Shown here: positions 1 through 10,600 of the stretch, piece by piece
Numbering within the stretch: the stretch's first letter is position 1
Layout: every line of letters begins with the position of its first letter
Assembly (NCBI GenBank): GCA_002409625.1
Contig: DHNY01000011.1
Location: 1-64,000 of the forward strand
Reading direction: 5' to 3'
DNA: 64,000 bases
Source of the DNA: Anaerolineaceae bacterium UBA5404
Lineage (GTDB): Bacteria; Chloroflexota; Anaerolineae; Anaerolineales; Anaerolineaceae
Notes under the pieces: model-generated
The model's input: the letters and a program-made list of their open reading frames with translations, nothing else
Database searches by the model: none
Told to the model about the DNA's origin: nothing
Translations under genes and position numbers: made by a program

Positions 1-45
1 TGGGGTCGCTCCTTTTTTGGTTTCGTCACCTTAAGGATGACCCCA
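1..45. repeat. imperfect inverted repeat at left edge
   Basis: TGGGGTC at 1-7 pairs with GACCCCA at 39-45, and CCTT at 11-14 pairs with AAGG at 33-36, around an 18-base loop. A run of six T follows at 52-57. It may be a terminator for a plus-strand gene beyond the left edge, but the gap before the T run makes this weak. Confidence 0.3.
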
Positions 46-111
46 ATGTGCTTTTTTGTAAAGCCCTATCGTCTCACATCTATTTGAACTTACTCACGTT
101 TTCATAAAGCT

Positions 112-137
112 AACCCTACCCAGACAGGTAGGTTTTT
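112..137 (+). terminator. possible intrinsic terminator downstream of the histidine kinase
   Basis: AACC/GGTT and TACC/GGTA arms with one bulged C form a short hairpin with a six-base loop, followed by a T run on the plus strand. The kinase gene ends at 164 on the minus strand, and in that direction the stem has no good T tract. It could end an off-window plus-strand transcript or act weakly both ways. Confidence 0.35.
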
Positions 138-163
138 CGCTATTCTATTAATAAGACTTCTTT

Positions 164-2542
164 TTAACTCAGTTTGTGAATGGGTATATCCAGGTAAAAC
201 TTGCTCCCCTCACCCAATTGGCTTTCTACGCGAATCGATCCACCATGCTTTTCGGCAATCGACTTTACAATCGCAAGCCCCAGTCCTTGAACATTGTTTT
301 CAAAACTTTCATCTTCGTTGAGATGAAAAAAACGATTGAACAAAGAGGGTTGATCGATTGGAGCGATGCCTTTTCCTTCATCCTGAACAATAATGTGTAA
401 AATCGATGCGTCCTTTTCAGCAGAAACAAACACTTTTCCACCCAGAGGACTGTACTTTATCGCGTTTTCGATCAGGTTATACATCGCTTGTTGGATAAGC
501 GTCGGGTCGGCAGAAATATATGGCGTTGCCATCTTTGAATAATCTTGTTGAACACTAATCTTTTTTTGCTGTGCGCTGTGTGATAAAAGCTTAACCACGT
601 CATCTGTTTTCTGCTGAAAATCAAACCGCGAATAGTTTAAAGGCTGCACAACATCCAGCTTTTCGAGATTGAGCATTTTATTAACCAGTCGGTTCATGCT
701 TTCAGTGTGATCTTCAATAAGCTTGACATAGGTTTGTTGTTCTTTGTTCAAATTCCCCATGCGTTCCAAAAGAATAAGATGTCCTTTGATCATCTTGATG
801 GGAGATTGCAGATCATGGCTAATGTTACTGATAAACTCAGTCCTTTGCTGATTGATTTGAGAAAGCCAGGCTTGATCAACAAAAAGAACGACATTCCCAA
901 CTGTTTTATCTTCTTCAATAAGAGGATAAATTTCCAAATCAAAACTGGCTCCATTGCCAAACTGAATACCACTATCATAGACCTGTTGAGAGCTGTTATC
1001 CTTCAAGAGATCAAGTATTTTAGCGTGAACAAAGGCATGTTTACCCTTATTTAAACCCAGCAAACCATCCGCTTTTCCGGCTAAAACCTTGGCACTTTTG
1101 TTCAAAAAAGTTATCTCACGATTTTCGTTGAGCACAAAAATCGCATGGGGGATGGCATTTAGGCTTGCTTCATAGCTATGTTTGTCATTCATCAGCTGCA
1201 AGGTTTCTTGCTTGGTAGACATAGCAACAGATGCCCTAAATGCTAATTCCTGATAAAACTTAATGTCATCTGGTGAAAACCATTTCTTTTGTTCAAAACC
1301 AACCCACAAAATGCCATGCGTACGCCCTTTATCATTTAGTGGCAAGGCAATGATGGATTGTGGAAATGGTGACCCTGCACTAAGTCCAAAATACTGGTCA
1401 ACTTTGACATCCGTAAGAATAAGTTGCACTTGGGTTCCGATTTTATCCAAAATGGTACCATCCAGATAGGCATACAATCTGGTATTTTCACCTTGCCCAA
1501 AACGAGAGCGAATATGCAATGGCTGACCTTTTTCATGCTCATCGAGCAACAAGAGCCGCGCGGAACTTGCATCCCTGGTTAAGGCTGCTTTTAAGACAGA
1601 AGATAAGATAAGGTCATAACCCTCTTTTGAGTAATGAGAAGGGTCTAATGACAAAAGTCTTGATTGCGCTTCGTGCCTAAAAAGTAAATTTTTACGAAGC
1701 GTTTCCAATGCCTGGTAAAGCTGCCTTTCACCTTTTTGACTGGGCTTACTTAATATTTCAAGATCATAATTGCCACCACTCAAACGCCGAATCTGCTCAA
1801 TAATGGGGCTCATTTCATTTTTATCTGTGACCGTTTTGATGCTCTCTGGCAAACGCCAGGCATGAAGATACCACTTTTGCATAACCCAAAAGCCCAAAGC
1901 GGCAAGCACAAACGCCGGTAAGAAACTTAGCCATAAAAATAAACAATAGCGCAATACAACCCACTCAAAAGGCAGACGAAGGAAGAAAGCGCGGGTTGCA
2001 TAAAGTATAAGGACTAATGGCACCAGGCTAATCCAGCTTAGCAAAACATAAACCCATGATTTTGTCCCTCGCCAAACCGGACGTTGAATTTGTGGGAAGG
2101 TCAAATATTTTGCCAACACAATGGGTATTGCGGCATATAAAATGATTACCGCCGGGTCTTGTTTCTGAAGTAAGACCTGCACAAGACCGGTCAAGAATCC
2201 AAGCAAAAAACCCGGAATAAGACCCACAAAACCTAGCACAAAAACAATCAAAGCAATATGCAAAAAACCAATAAAAAAGGCAGGCGTAGCAAAAAACGTA
2301 GCAATATCCAAGGCATAAATCTTTGCTTTTATGCCTAACCAATTCAACGGAACCAGTATTAAAACCGCAATTGCCAACGCAATAATTTGCTTTTTATCGA
2401 GCTTATACCCAGTTTTTGCAAGGTAAATAAGCCCCCAAACCAGCAAAACCGCAAAAACAGCCATCAAAAACCAAGTGCCAAAAGGAACAGGTACAGATGG
2501 GACGACAAGGTCCGTCAGGTTTTGAATGGTATGGATTGTCAT
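164..2542 (-). CDS. membrane sensor histidine kinase (7TM-like, GAF, PAS, HisKA, HATPase)
   Basis: 792 residues. Roughly the first 225 residues hold several hydrophobic membrane helices, suggesting an integral-membrane sensor. They are followed by a GAF-like region (about 300-455), a PAS-like region (about 465-560), and the dimerisation/phosphoacceptor domain with the H box SHDLQSP (His576). The C-terminal ATPase has an N box (NLIENAIKYSP), G1 (DEGKGI), an F box and G2 (GLGLAIVKSI). It is a complete hybrid-free kinase that should autophosphorylate on His576 and pass phosphate to a response regulator; no regulator gene lies next to it. It is the last gene of a long minus-strand block, 37 bp after cmk, so it may be co-transcribed with it. 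The ligand and target are not visible. The start is the longest ATG and no strong ribosome-binding site supports it. Confidence 0.88.
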   Translation of the reverse strand: MTIHTIQNLTDLVVPSVPVPFGTWFLMAVFAVLLVWGLIYLAKTGYKLDKKQIIALAIAVLILVPLNWLGIKAKIYALDIATFFATPAFFIGFLHIALIVFVLGFVGLIPGFLLGFLTGLVQVLLQKQDPAVIILYAAIPIVLAKYLTFPQIQRPVWRGTKSWVYVLLSWISLVPLVLILYATRAFFLRLPFEWVVLRYCLFLWLSFLPAFVLAALGFWVMQKWYLHAWRLPESIKTVTDKNEMSPIIEQIRRLSGGNYDLEILSKPSQKGERQLYQALETLRKNLLFRHEAQSRLLSLDPSHYSKEGYDLILSSVLKAALTRDASSARLLLLDEHEKGQPLHIRSRFGQGENTRLYAYLDGTILDKIGTQVQLILTDVKVDQYFGLSAGSPFPQSIIALPLNDKGRTHGILWVGFEQKKWFSPDDIKFYQELAFRASVAMSTKQETLQLMNDKHSYEASLNAIPHAIFVLNENREITFLNKSAKVLAGKADGLLGLNKGKHAFVHAKILDLLKDNSSQQVYDSGIQFGNGASFDLEIYPLIEEDKTVGNVVLFVDQAWLSQINQQRTEFISNISHDLQSPIKMIKGHLILLERMGNLNKEQQTYVKLIEDHTESMNRLVNKMLNLEKLDVVQPLNYSRFDFQQKTDDVVKLLSHSAQQKKISVQQDYSKMATPYISADPTLIQQAMYNLIENAIKYSPLGGKVFVSAEKDASILHIIVQDEGKGIAPIDQPSLFNRFFHLNEDESFENNVQGLGLAIVKSIAEKHGGSIRVESQLGEGSKFYLDIPIHKLS

Positions 2543-2579
2543 AGCATAAAGATTATAGCACGCGCAGCCTTTATTCTAT

Positions 2580-3287
2580 TTAGATTGGTTGCCAATCAGA
2601 GATAATTTCCATGATTTTAGCTACAACTTGTTCAATATTTAGATGGTCGGTATTAACTAAAATGGCATCCTCGGCTGCTTTCAATGGCGCATGTTCCCGT
2701 GTAGAGTCAATCACGTCGCGATGCCTTAACATCTCGATTGTTTTTTCAAGATCCAGCTGATTTCCGCGAGCCAACTCTTCCAGTAATCGCCTTTGAGCCC
2801 GAACTTCGATTGAAGCATCCAGGTAAATTTTCAAATCAGCATCAGGCAAAACGACAGTGCCAATGTCCCGCCCAAGCACAACGATGTGCCCTCTGGAGGC
2901 AATTTTTCTTTGCAAATCAGTCATGGCTACGCGCACACCGGGGTAAACTGAGACCTCAGACACAGATCCGTTGACTTCATTGGATCGGATCTCCCAGGTG
3001 CGGTCTTTGCCATTGATTAAAACATCAAACTGTCGCCCATCTTCAACACTCGCCTGAACAACATCTACGTCCAGACCTTCCGCAAGTAAAGTAACCGCTT
3101 TTTCATCTTCAATAGCGACGCCTGTTTCCAAGGCCTCGCAGGCAACAGCCCGATACATGATGCCCGTATCAAGCCATACATATCCTAATTTTTCAGCAAC
3201 AAGTGCACCAATAGTGGATTTACCTGAAGCGGCAGGTCCGTCAATCGCGATTGTTTCGGGCTTAGATTTGCTACAAGCTTTCATCAT
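2580..3287 (-). CDS. cmk: cytidylate kinase
   Basis: 235 residues, the usual length for bacterial CMP kinase, which phosphorylates CMP and dCMP to the diphosphates with ATP in the cytoplasm. The P-loop GPAASGKST lies at residues 17-25. It is followed by the substrate-binding WLDTGIMYRA segment, the DIGTVVLPDADLKIYLDAS core and the RDVIDSTREHAPL lid motif typical of Cmk. The gene begins directly after the stop of the upstream membrane-protein gene, with a GGAGC ribosome-binding site inside that gene, so translation is probably coupled. Two consecutive ATG codons exist at the start; the first is used here. In many bacteria cmk sits beside rpsA or der; here it sits in an envelope glycosylation block, and I see no functional link beyond co-transcription. 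Confidence 0.95.
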   Translation of the reverse strand: MMKACSKSKPETIAIDGPAASGKSTIGALVAEKLGYVWLDTGIMYRAVACEALETGVAIEDEKAVTLLAEGLDVDVVQASVEDGRQFDVLINGKDRTWEIRSNEVNGSVSEVSVYPGVRVAMTDLQRKIASRGHIVVLGRDIGTVVLPDADLKIYLDASIEVRAQRRLLEELARGNQLDLEKTIEMLRHRDVIDSTREHAPLKAAEDAILVNTDHLNIEQVVAKIMEIISDWQPI

Positions 3288-4976
3288 TTATTCATTAGCT
3301 CCTGTAAAAAGTTTTGTTTGTACCCACAAAAAAGCATTCTCAACATGCCAGTTGTTAACTGTGCTAAACATATTATTGAGATAATCTCTAAATTGGAATC
3401 GATTCCAAGGGATAAATTTACTCAACTCAATCCGCATACCCCGGTATGGTTCCTCAAAACTTGGAATGGTTTGACTGCGTGAAAGGATAAACTCAGGCGC
3501 CTTTGATGGCACTGGCGATTGATAATGACGCAACTGCCAGCGCAAATCTTCATCAATATGATCTGCCAAAAAGCTGGCTTCTGAAAAGTTTATTCTTCCA
3601 TAGCCTTCAAAAAAATCCAAAGCACGCCATTGTTCTTGATTGCCCAAAAGAATGGGACCATGATTTAAACTCAATTGAACGATGTCATTTGTCTTTTCCA
3701 GTGAATTGAAGGTTTGGCTAAGCATGCCGGCAAAAAGACACAACATTAAAGCCAACGCAAAAATCGTGGCGCTGTGCTTGGTTTCAAAGGCAAGCGAACT
3801 CAACCAAAACAGGATCAAAATCAATAGCATACCAGCCAAACTTGCCAAACCAACCTGCAAGTAAACCGGACTGCCAAATTCGACCTCAAATAAGCGCGTT
3901 AAGCTCATCGCAACATAAACCATCAATACAACAAAAAGTACAAATGCGCCAATTTTTAATCCCGGCTTATTCCTGAGATCAGGTTTTAATCCTGCCAAAA
4001 AGTGGGCTGCTAAGAACCATAAAGCCACAACAAGCATTACGCCAGCGCCCACATCTTGCCTGGAGAAGAAAAGCGTGAGCAATAATCCAATCAAAACAAA
4101 TAAGCCACAGCTTATCTTGCTGGGTAAATCAGAGCTACGACCTTTTTTAATAAGCCAAATAATGCCAGCCAATAGTGGCAAAAAGCTCATGCTCAGTAGA
4201 ACAAAGAAAACATGATAGAGAGGCAAGCCATATGGGGTACTAAACAACTTTAAAAAGGCTATAACACCAGAAGCGATTTGACCAAGCCCATCCATTTTCA
4301 ACAAAAATCCCGTTGAAATCAAAACGAGACTGATCAAAAACGAAACAATAACGACCATCCAATCTTTTCTATTAGAAAAAGGCATTATCAGATCAATGCC
4401 AATTTCAAGCTTAAAAAGTCTTGTAACACCCAACCAAACCAGTAATGCAAGCAGGAAGACCCAAAAGTATTCACCACTTAAAAAGGCGAGCGCTAAAAAC
4501 ATGCCAGTAAGGATTGCTTTTTTCTTGTGAAAAAAGTAAACAGCCCAAGCCATTGCCGCAAATGCCAATAATGGCGTGGCAACTTGCCTGGACATGGTCA
4601 CCATAAAAGGATCCAATGCTAAGCCGAAAGCAAAAATAATCGCAAGTACAGGCTTTTTTCCCTTCATAATTAGAAAAGGCAAGAAAACAAGCGAGCTACC
4701 AGCTAAAATGGGCATAATCCGGGCAACAAAATTGGAACTTCCAAAAAGATACATTAAAATGCCGGTCAACCCAGAATAAGCTGGCATGCTGACAAACCCT
4801 AATGCTTCACCACGCGCAATCGCTAATGCATCTGCTGCAAGTTTTCCATCAGAAGCAAGAAAAGCCATATCGTTGATTTGAATTAATCTCACAACAAGCG
4901 CTAATACAAAAATGGCTAGGCACCAAATAATGGTTTTGTGGTTGTTTAGAGTTTTGTTTTGATTATTTTCTGGCAT
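3288..4976 (-). CDS. multi-pass membrane protein, GT-C/GT39-like
   Basis: 562 residues with about 11-13 hydrophobic helices. The organisation resembles ArnT/PMT-like GT-C glycosyltransferases: an N-terminal helix, a first external loop (residues about 35-60) with a SDGKLAADALAIARG segment, a ladder of helices, and a polar C-terminal domain of about 110 residues that would lie outside the membrane. I do not see a clean catalytic DD or DE pair in the first loop, so enzymatic function is uncertain; D43 is the only obvious acidic candidate there. The gene is one base after the YYY protein gene and abuts cmk, so it belongs to the same transcript. By context it probably helps transfer lipid-linked sugars at the cell surface. 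A membrane protein of unknown function is the alternative. Confidence 0.65.
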   Translation of the reverse strand: MPENNQNKTLNNHKTIIWCLAIFVLALVVRLIQINDMAFLASDGKLAADALAIARGEALGFVSMPAYSGLTGILMYLFGSSNFVARIMPILAGSSLVFLPFLIMKGKKPVLAIIFAFGLALDPFMVTMSRQVATPLLAFAAMAWAVYFFHKKKAILTGMFLALAFLSGEYFWVFLLALLVWLGVTRLFKLEIGIDLIMPFSNRKDWMVVIVSFLISLVLISTGFLLKMDGLGQIASGVIAFLKLFSTPYGLPLYHVFFVLLSMSFLPLLAGIIWLIKKGRSSDLPSKISCGLFVLIGLLLTLFFSRQDVGAGVMLVVALWFLAAHFLAGLKPDLRNKPGLKIGAFVLFVVLMVYVAMSLTRLFEVEFGSPVYLQVGLASLAGMLLILILFWLSSLAFETKHSATIFALALMLCLFAGMLSQTFNSLEKTNDIVQLSLNHGPILLGNQEQWRALDFFEGYGRINFSEASFLADHIDEDLRWQLRHYQSPVPSKAPEFILSRSQTIPSFEEPYRGMRIELSKFIPWNRFQFRDYLNNMFSTVNNWHVENAFLWVQTKLFTGANE

Positions 4977-4977
4977 T

Positions 4978-7659
4978 TTATTGTCTCACTTCATAAATCT
5001 TAACCGTTTCAGTTTCAAACACAGGCATAAACATACTGGCAAAATAAGGGTCAGTTACACGATAGGTATCCCGCTCATAATTGCCAAAAACGATGTAACG
5101 GATATCATATTGATCAATAATTTCGTTTATTCGCTCTTGTTTTTTGCTGCTATACAGCTCCCGCAAATCCTGTTGGCGAGTGCCCACTTCGCTGCCACCT
5201 CCGCGCCATTGGTGTTCGTGCCCAACCCAACCCAGCACAGAGGGCATGCCTGAAAAAGTAGAAATCAAATTATAAGTGGTATACGAGCCACCTTGCTCAG
5301 CAACAGCTTCAGCCATCACGCCAAGCTCAGCCTTTTCAAGCCACTCAGCTGCACGCATTGCATCGGGATAACTTTCCCAAAAGACGCGTTTACCGTCCAG
5401 GGAGTAACCTAAATGAGGTTCAAAGCCTTCGGTCTTGTTCCAAATTTCCAGCACGGGATATGCTAATCCGCCTACCACTGCCACCAAACAAAGGACAGCA
5501 AGTGTGGCGGCATATTGTTTTCTTACTAATTGCCAAATGATCCATAAGGCAAATATCACTCCAACCGAAAGCATCAACCAATCCGCTTTTAAGGCGCCAA
5601 ATGATAAAGCCGCAGATCCTGCCGGCAATTTATCGTTCAAACTGACCACAAAAGCAGTTAATCCTAAAATGACAATCAAAGCAACGAACACCATATTGGG
5701 TGTCTTGCGACTTTTTTCATGCTTGAAAAGGATTGCAATCGCGTAAGTGGCAGCGATCGACCAAACAATCCATGCCTGGAAATAAAACTTAAAGATCGTA
5801 TTCATGCGCCAGCTAAATTGGTCGCGCAAATAAACAAATTCCGGGGCGAGCGTTAGGAGACCGCCCAAAATAATGAGGAAAAGCACAAAGATCAAATGAC
5901 TTGGTTTTGAATCGTCTTCAATTGATAAACCCGTTTCTTCTTCAAGCTCAACTGGTTTTTTCTTATCCAAGACCAAAGCTAAACTTAGCGTTAGCAAAAC
6001 AAACAATGTAATCGCAGTGCCGGGAGATTTAAGACGCTGTAAGATGCTTTGCACCAATAAGTCCTGACTGGTCGCAGCGCCTTGCAATCCCAACAAAAAA
6101 GAGGCGCTTGAGTCATTGTGACTAATAAGCCAACCCAAACTCCATGAAAACACGAACAATAACGCAAAAAAGGCTAAAACAATGAGTGACGCTGTTCCCA
6201 GCTTTTTAAATGCTTTTTTCTTGATCAGGTGATAGATTAAATAAACCAGGATTGGCAGCAGAAAAGGTCCAAACATAAGCCAGAAATTTTTGCCGGGCGT
6301 AAAGAATGCCAGGCTGGGTAAAATGCCACCTGCCTGCGATGCAAAACTCAGGTAAAAAGGCAAATAAAGCAAAACGCTTATCATGCCTCCCGCAATCACA
6401 AAACCTAAAAATTCCACCAAGCGCCTAAATTTCCAGCCATCCGATTGATATTTCCTGTAAACCAAGGCGGCAGCCATCAAAGCCAAATAAAAAGGAAAGT
6501 CCCAGGTGTTCATAAATGCAATTCCACCAAGGCTCAAACAAGCATAAAAAATGGCTAATACATTAAGCCCGTCTCTCCCAACGTCAGGCTTTGGTGTGGT
6601 TTTCCATCCGCCTTTAATAGCATTGAGTGCTTGTGCGACAGCCAACAAAACAAATGGCATGCCCAACATATGCGGGTGAATATCAGAGAGTAAAAAGGTA
6701 AATTGTGGAAACTCATCAATAACTTCGATGGAATGCCCACTTAAACTGGTATCTCGCAACACGCGACTTGCCTGCCACCAAGACCACCCACCTCGATTAG
6801 GCACCCAGGAAATGGTTCTGGGCCGATTTGCTAACTCAGAAATATTAAGATCAGTCCAAAATTCAGATTGCGCTGGCTTTTCACCATCAAAAGACCAAGC
6901 CACGCCTCTGGAATGAGCCACATCCAAAGCACCAAACCAATTAGAAACAATGAGCAACATTATCGGTGCTAAGAGTGCCAGGTACTGCACTTTTTTAGAT
7001 GGTCTCTCTTCAGCCGTTTCTTTCAGTTTTTTATGTTTCGAGAAAATGATCAAATCCGACACAATGCCATATGCCCCAATGGCTGTTAAACCAAACCAAA
7101 ACGAGCTTACCAGGTTGTAGCCGACAGAAGCAACCACATTACTCGCCCGAATTAACATCGCGGCAAGCACGTAGCCGAAGTAATAATAAGAAATGCCATA
7201 GCCCGAGAGCCATAGATCCATGGGTGGAAAGGTTTCTGACTTTAAAATGCCATTAATAAAAGCCATTTCCATGAACTTTTCGGTATGAATGATGTCAGGA
7301 TTAGCAGCCCGAACAACCGTCCAAAAAGCAAAAAAGACCAGGAAAACACTTTCTGTCACCACAATGGACTTTTTGTTTTCCTTTATCCATTCCCAAAGCT
7401 TTCGCCATCCAATGTGATAAAGCGCAAATCCATTGAGCAAAACCAAAACCAATAAAACGGTGAGTTGCGAGGCAAGGTTGTTTTTCATCAAACCAAGCGA
7501 AACGGAAACCCAATATAAAAACCCCCAGCTGAGTAATCCAAGCGGTTTGCTAAGGTAATATCCTCTGGAGGGTAATTTGCTAAACAAAAGCCAGGTGATT
7601 GGTAAAGAAATCCACCCTAAACACAAACCCAAAAAGAGCCATTTTAGAAAATCAACCAT
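4978..7659 (-). CDS. Chlor_Arch_YYY (DUF2298) family membrane protein
   Basis: 893 residues, extremely hydrophobic, with some 18-20 predicted membrane segments. The family-defining tyrosine run is seen as GYGISYYYFGYVL near residue 153, and a second conserved stretch FTFLLSDIHPHMLGMP lies near residue 325. The family is known in Chloroflexota and some archaea. Members are either stand-alone, as here, or fused to other membrane domains, as in the upstream gene. The function is not established; the GT-C-like topology and the neighbouring glycosyltransferases suggest polyprenyl-phosphate sugar transfer at the membrane. The C-terminal 150 residues form a soluble domain (SYPDAMRAAEWLEKAE and GGSYTTYNLISTFSG). 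The start overlaps the stop of the 1768-residue gene by eight bases, which suggests translational coupling. Confidence 0.82.
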   Translation of the reverse strand: MVDFLKWLFLGLCLGWISLPITWLLFSKLPSRGYYLSKPLGLLSWGFLYWVSVSLGLMKNNLASQLTVLLVLVLLNGFALYHIGWRKLWEWIKENKKSIVVTESVFLVFFAFWTVVRAANPDIIHTEKFMEMAFINGILKSETFPPMDLWLSGYGISYYYFGYVLAAMLIRASNVVASVGYNLVSSFWFGLTAIGAYGIVSDLIIFSKHKKLKETAEERPSKKVQYLALLAPIMLLIVSNWFGALDVAHSRGVAWSFDGEKPAQSEFWTDLNISELANRPRTISWVPNRGGWSWWQASRVLRDTSLSGHSIEVIDEFPQFTFLLSDIHPHMLGMPFVLLAVAQALNAIKGGWKTTPKPDVGRDGLNVLAIFYACLSLGGIAFMNTWDFPFYLALMAAALVYRKYQSDGWKFRRLVEFLGFVIAGGMISVLLYLPFYLSFASQAGGILPSLAFFTPGKNFWLMFGPFLLPILVYLIYHLIKKKAFKKLGTASLIVLAFFALLFVFSWSLGWLISHNDSSASFLLGLQGAATSQDLLVQSILQRLKSPGTAITLFVLLTLSLALVLDKKKPVELEEETGLSIEDDSKPSHLIFVLFLIILGGLLTLAPEFVYLRDQFSWRMNTIFKFYFQAWIVWSIAATYAIAILFKHEKSRKTPNMVFVALIVILGLTAFVVSLNDKLPAGSAALSFGALKADWLMLSVGVIFALWIIWQLVRKQYAATLAVLCLVAVVGGLAYPVLEIWNKTEGFEPHLGYSLDGKRVFWESYPDAMRAAEWLEKAELGVMAEAVAEQGGSYTTYNLISTFSGMPSVLGWVGHEHQWRGGGSEVGTRQQDLRELYSSKKQERINEIIDQYDIRYIVFGNYERDTYRVTDPYFASMFMPVFETETVKIYEVRQ

Positions 7660-10600
7660 CTTTTTTCACCTGATAAATGACTGTATCATGCTCACGATAC
7701 ACTTCATTCCATAGTTTTCCATTTAAGGCCTCAAACTTTGCCAATCCTTCACCAGCGTAACGAATGCGTTCTTGCTGTCCAACAATAATATAGCTGATAT
7801 CATGTTCACGCAGGTAAGCTTCCACATAATTTTGGTCAGTACTTGTGTAGAACTGATTGACACTCTCCACACGATCCCAAACGGCATTATTTGCCCAAAT
7901 AGCACGTTGTTGCCTTTGGTGATAATTCCAACCAACAACGCCCGGCAAGCCTGTATAGATAGTATACCGATTACCCCAATAATACTCAAAAGCTTGCGCT
8001 TCCAAAATGACCGGTGAGCCAGAAACATTTTCCTGGAGCCATAAGATGGCGCGGTAATCTTGACCGAGGTCCATTAGTATCCCATCCAGAAAATATTGAG
8101 AAGATTCCATGTATTTCATACCGTCCAAAGTTTTTGGCGCAAGATCTGACATGCGATCAGCCACTTTATCGCGCGTGGCAAGGATGGGGAATAACATCGC
8201 AAAAAACAAAAGCACAATGAGGGGTACCTGTAATAAGGTGCGCCTTCTAACCGACCACCTAAGCCGCTTATGTAACAGAATCGCCAAACCACTGGCTGCG
8301 CTAAGGTTTATCAATAACCAGGCTTGCATGTATAGTTTGAAAACCACATTCATGCGTCCAATATCGCCCACTAAATGAACCAGTTCAACGACAATCGTCA
8401 GCAAAAACCCCGTCCCAACCATGAAATACAACAGTCGCTTTCCGTCAGATTGTCTGGGCGAAAGCAATAAAAGCAAAGCCCAAAAGCAAATGGGAAGCGC
8501 GATAAGAGCAATGCCAGTTTTCAAAACCAGCAATCCAGCCAGGACGACAATTGCCAAACCACCCATTGCCATAAAAAGCTTCTTTTTATTTGGATTCAAG
8601 GCAAGTTCAGAAAGCCTGGTTTTCGCTGTCCATTGGTAACTTTCCCAGCTAAACCATGCCAAAATGACAAAAATGGGCAATCCCCAGTGCATTAAATAAG
8701 AGGGAATTGGTGTCTTATCGCCAGTCCAGAAACCAACCTTGGTGAATCCGGGCATAAAATGACTGTTAAAGGGTTTGTAGAGCAAGCCAGAAAGCACATA
8801 TAAAACCAAAACAAAACCAATCGCAAAAAGCACCCTGCTTTGCCACTCTTTAACCTTTGGCAACTTCATGCCAACACCGTATCGAATAACCACATAGAAA
8901 ATGACACAGGCTGCTAATGCCAGGAAAGTGTACACATCCCAGGTGTTACTGGGTTTTAGCGCACCAATAAGCAATCCGCCTATCAAGAAAGTAAGCACCA
9001 AGCCAGCGATTTGGACAAACTTTGCACCTTTCAGCTGAATTTTCTTTCCAAGCAAGGAAACTGACCAGCCAATCGAGCTCATTACAACCGGCAATGCAAT
9101 TAAATGAGCATGCAAATCGGCGTAAAGGAAAGTGAAATACGGAAACTCCGTGATAGGCTCACCAGGTATAGCACGACTTGGATTCCAGTACCAATTACCG
9201 CGGGGCACAGGCAGGTTTTGCCCTTTAAACATCTCAGCGATGCCTCTAAAGAATGCTCCGAGACGTTGCCAACCTTTTAGCTCTGGTAACGCCACGCCTC
9301 TTGAACCCAACATCATCCAGGCGTCAGCCATAACTTTTACCTCACCTAAATTACCAAGTAAACAAACAAACAACACGCCCAAAACGCCAGCCCAAAAGGA
9401 AATACCAAACAATTTCTCCGGTGAATCTTTACGAATAAGTTTGCTGATGTTCCAGGTGACGCTAAACGTAGCAATGGCCAACAAGAAATACCAAAGTGGC
9501 AAGATGATGTTGTAAGCCATTGCCGGCACAATGCCCAAAGCTTTAACCGGCATTCCCACAATAACTTGACCATAGTAATAGTAATTAATATAGCCACCGG
9601 CATACCATGGATCATAAGCGGGAAAAGTACTGCTCTTGATCACCGCGTTTAAATATGAGAAATCCATCGGTTTCTCGCCACCCTTCCAGGAATGCCACAA
9701 ATCGGGATTTAAATAACGCACCATCAAAAAGAAAATGAAAGCCAGCAAACCAATCGCTTCGATGACGATAAATTGCTTCCATGAATTTTTAAGCGTTTCA
9801 TAAAGCCTTTTTCGGGTGAATACCGCAGTAAGAATGCCCACAATGGCAATAAAAGCTACTACCAACCATAAAAAGGATCGTGTAACCTGGACGCCATTCG
9901 AACCAAAGCTAAATGCAATCCAGGCGAACAACAACAAGCCAATCATCCTGGAAAAGGCGTAACCTTTATCCTTTAGTCCGCCCAATGCCAGATGCACAAT
10001 TGGGAAAACCAGCCAACCCAAAAGTGTTACAAACAGATAAAAAACAATGACAGTGACCCATTGATTTTGATTTTGCCATGCTTCACGATTAAAAAGCTTT
10101 GACCAGGTTCCGCCAGATCTTTGTACATCAAGTGTTTCTGCATCCAACATCAGACTCGTTTCGCCATCAATTGGCGCCTTGTAGGTGTGCGCTTGTTTGG
10201 GTGTTAGGAAAACAGCTTTGCTCAAATCCACAAGATCCAACTGATTGAGTAAACTTGCATTAAAGTGTTCTGTTTTCTTAAAAATGAGAACCTTGGGATG
10301 GTCATAGACTGAAAAAGCTTCTTCGGCAAATTGATCGTTAAATTGCCAATTCCCGAGTGTTGGATAGGATGTAAAAGTTTTGATGAGCTCAAAGCCAAGG
10401 CTACCAGCAAACATTTCAGGTTCAGCGATGTTATAGCAACTGACGACATCCAATGTATCGGGACAGCCCATCAACTGTTGGTAATAGAAAGTACTCAGAG
10501 GATAGCGTTCAGGCACACGCGATATCGTGCCCCATTGGCGATTAGAAGTAATAAAGATGTAATCTGCTATGGTGAGCGTTTCTTTGAATCTTTCCAGTTT

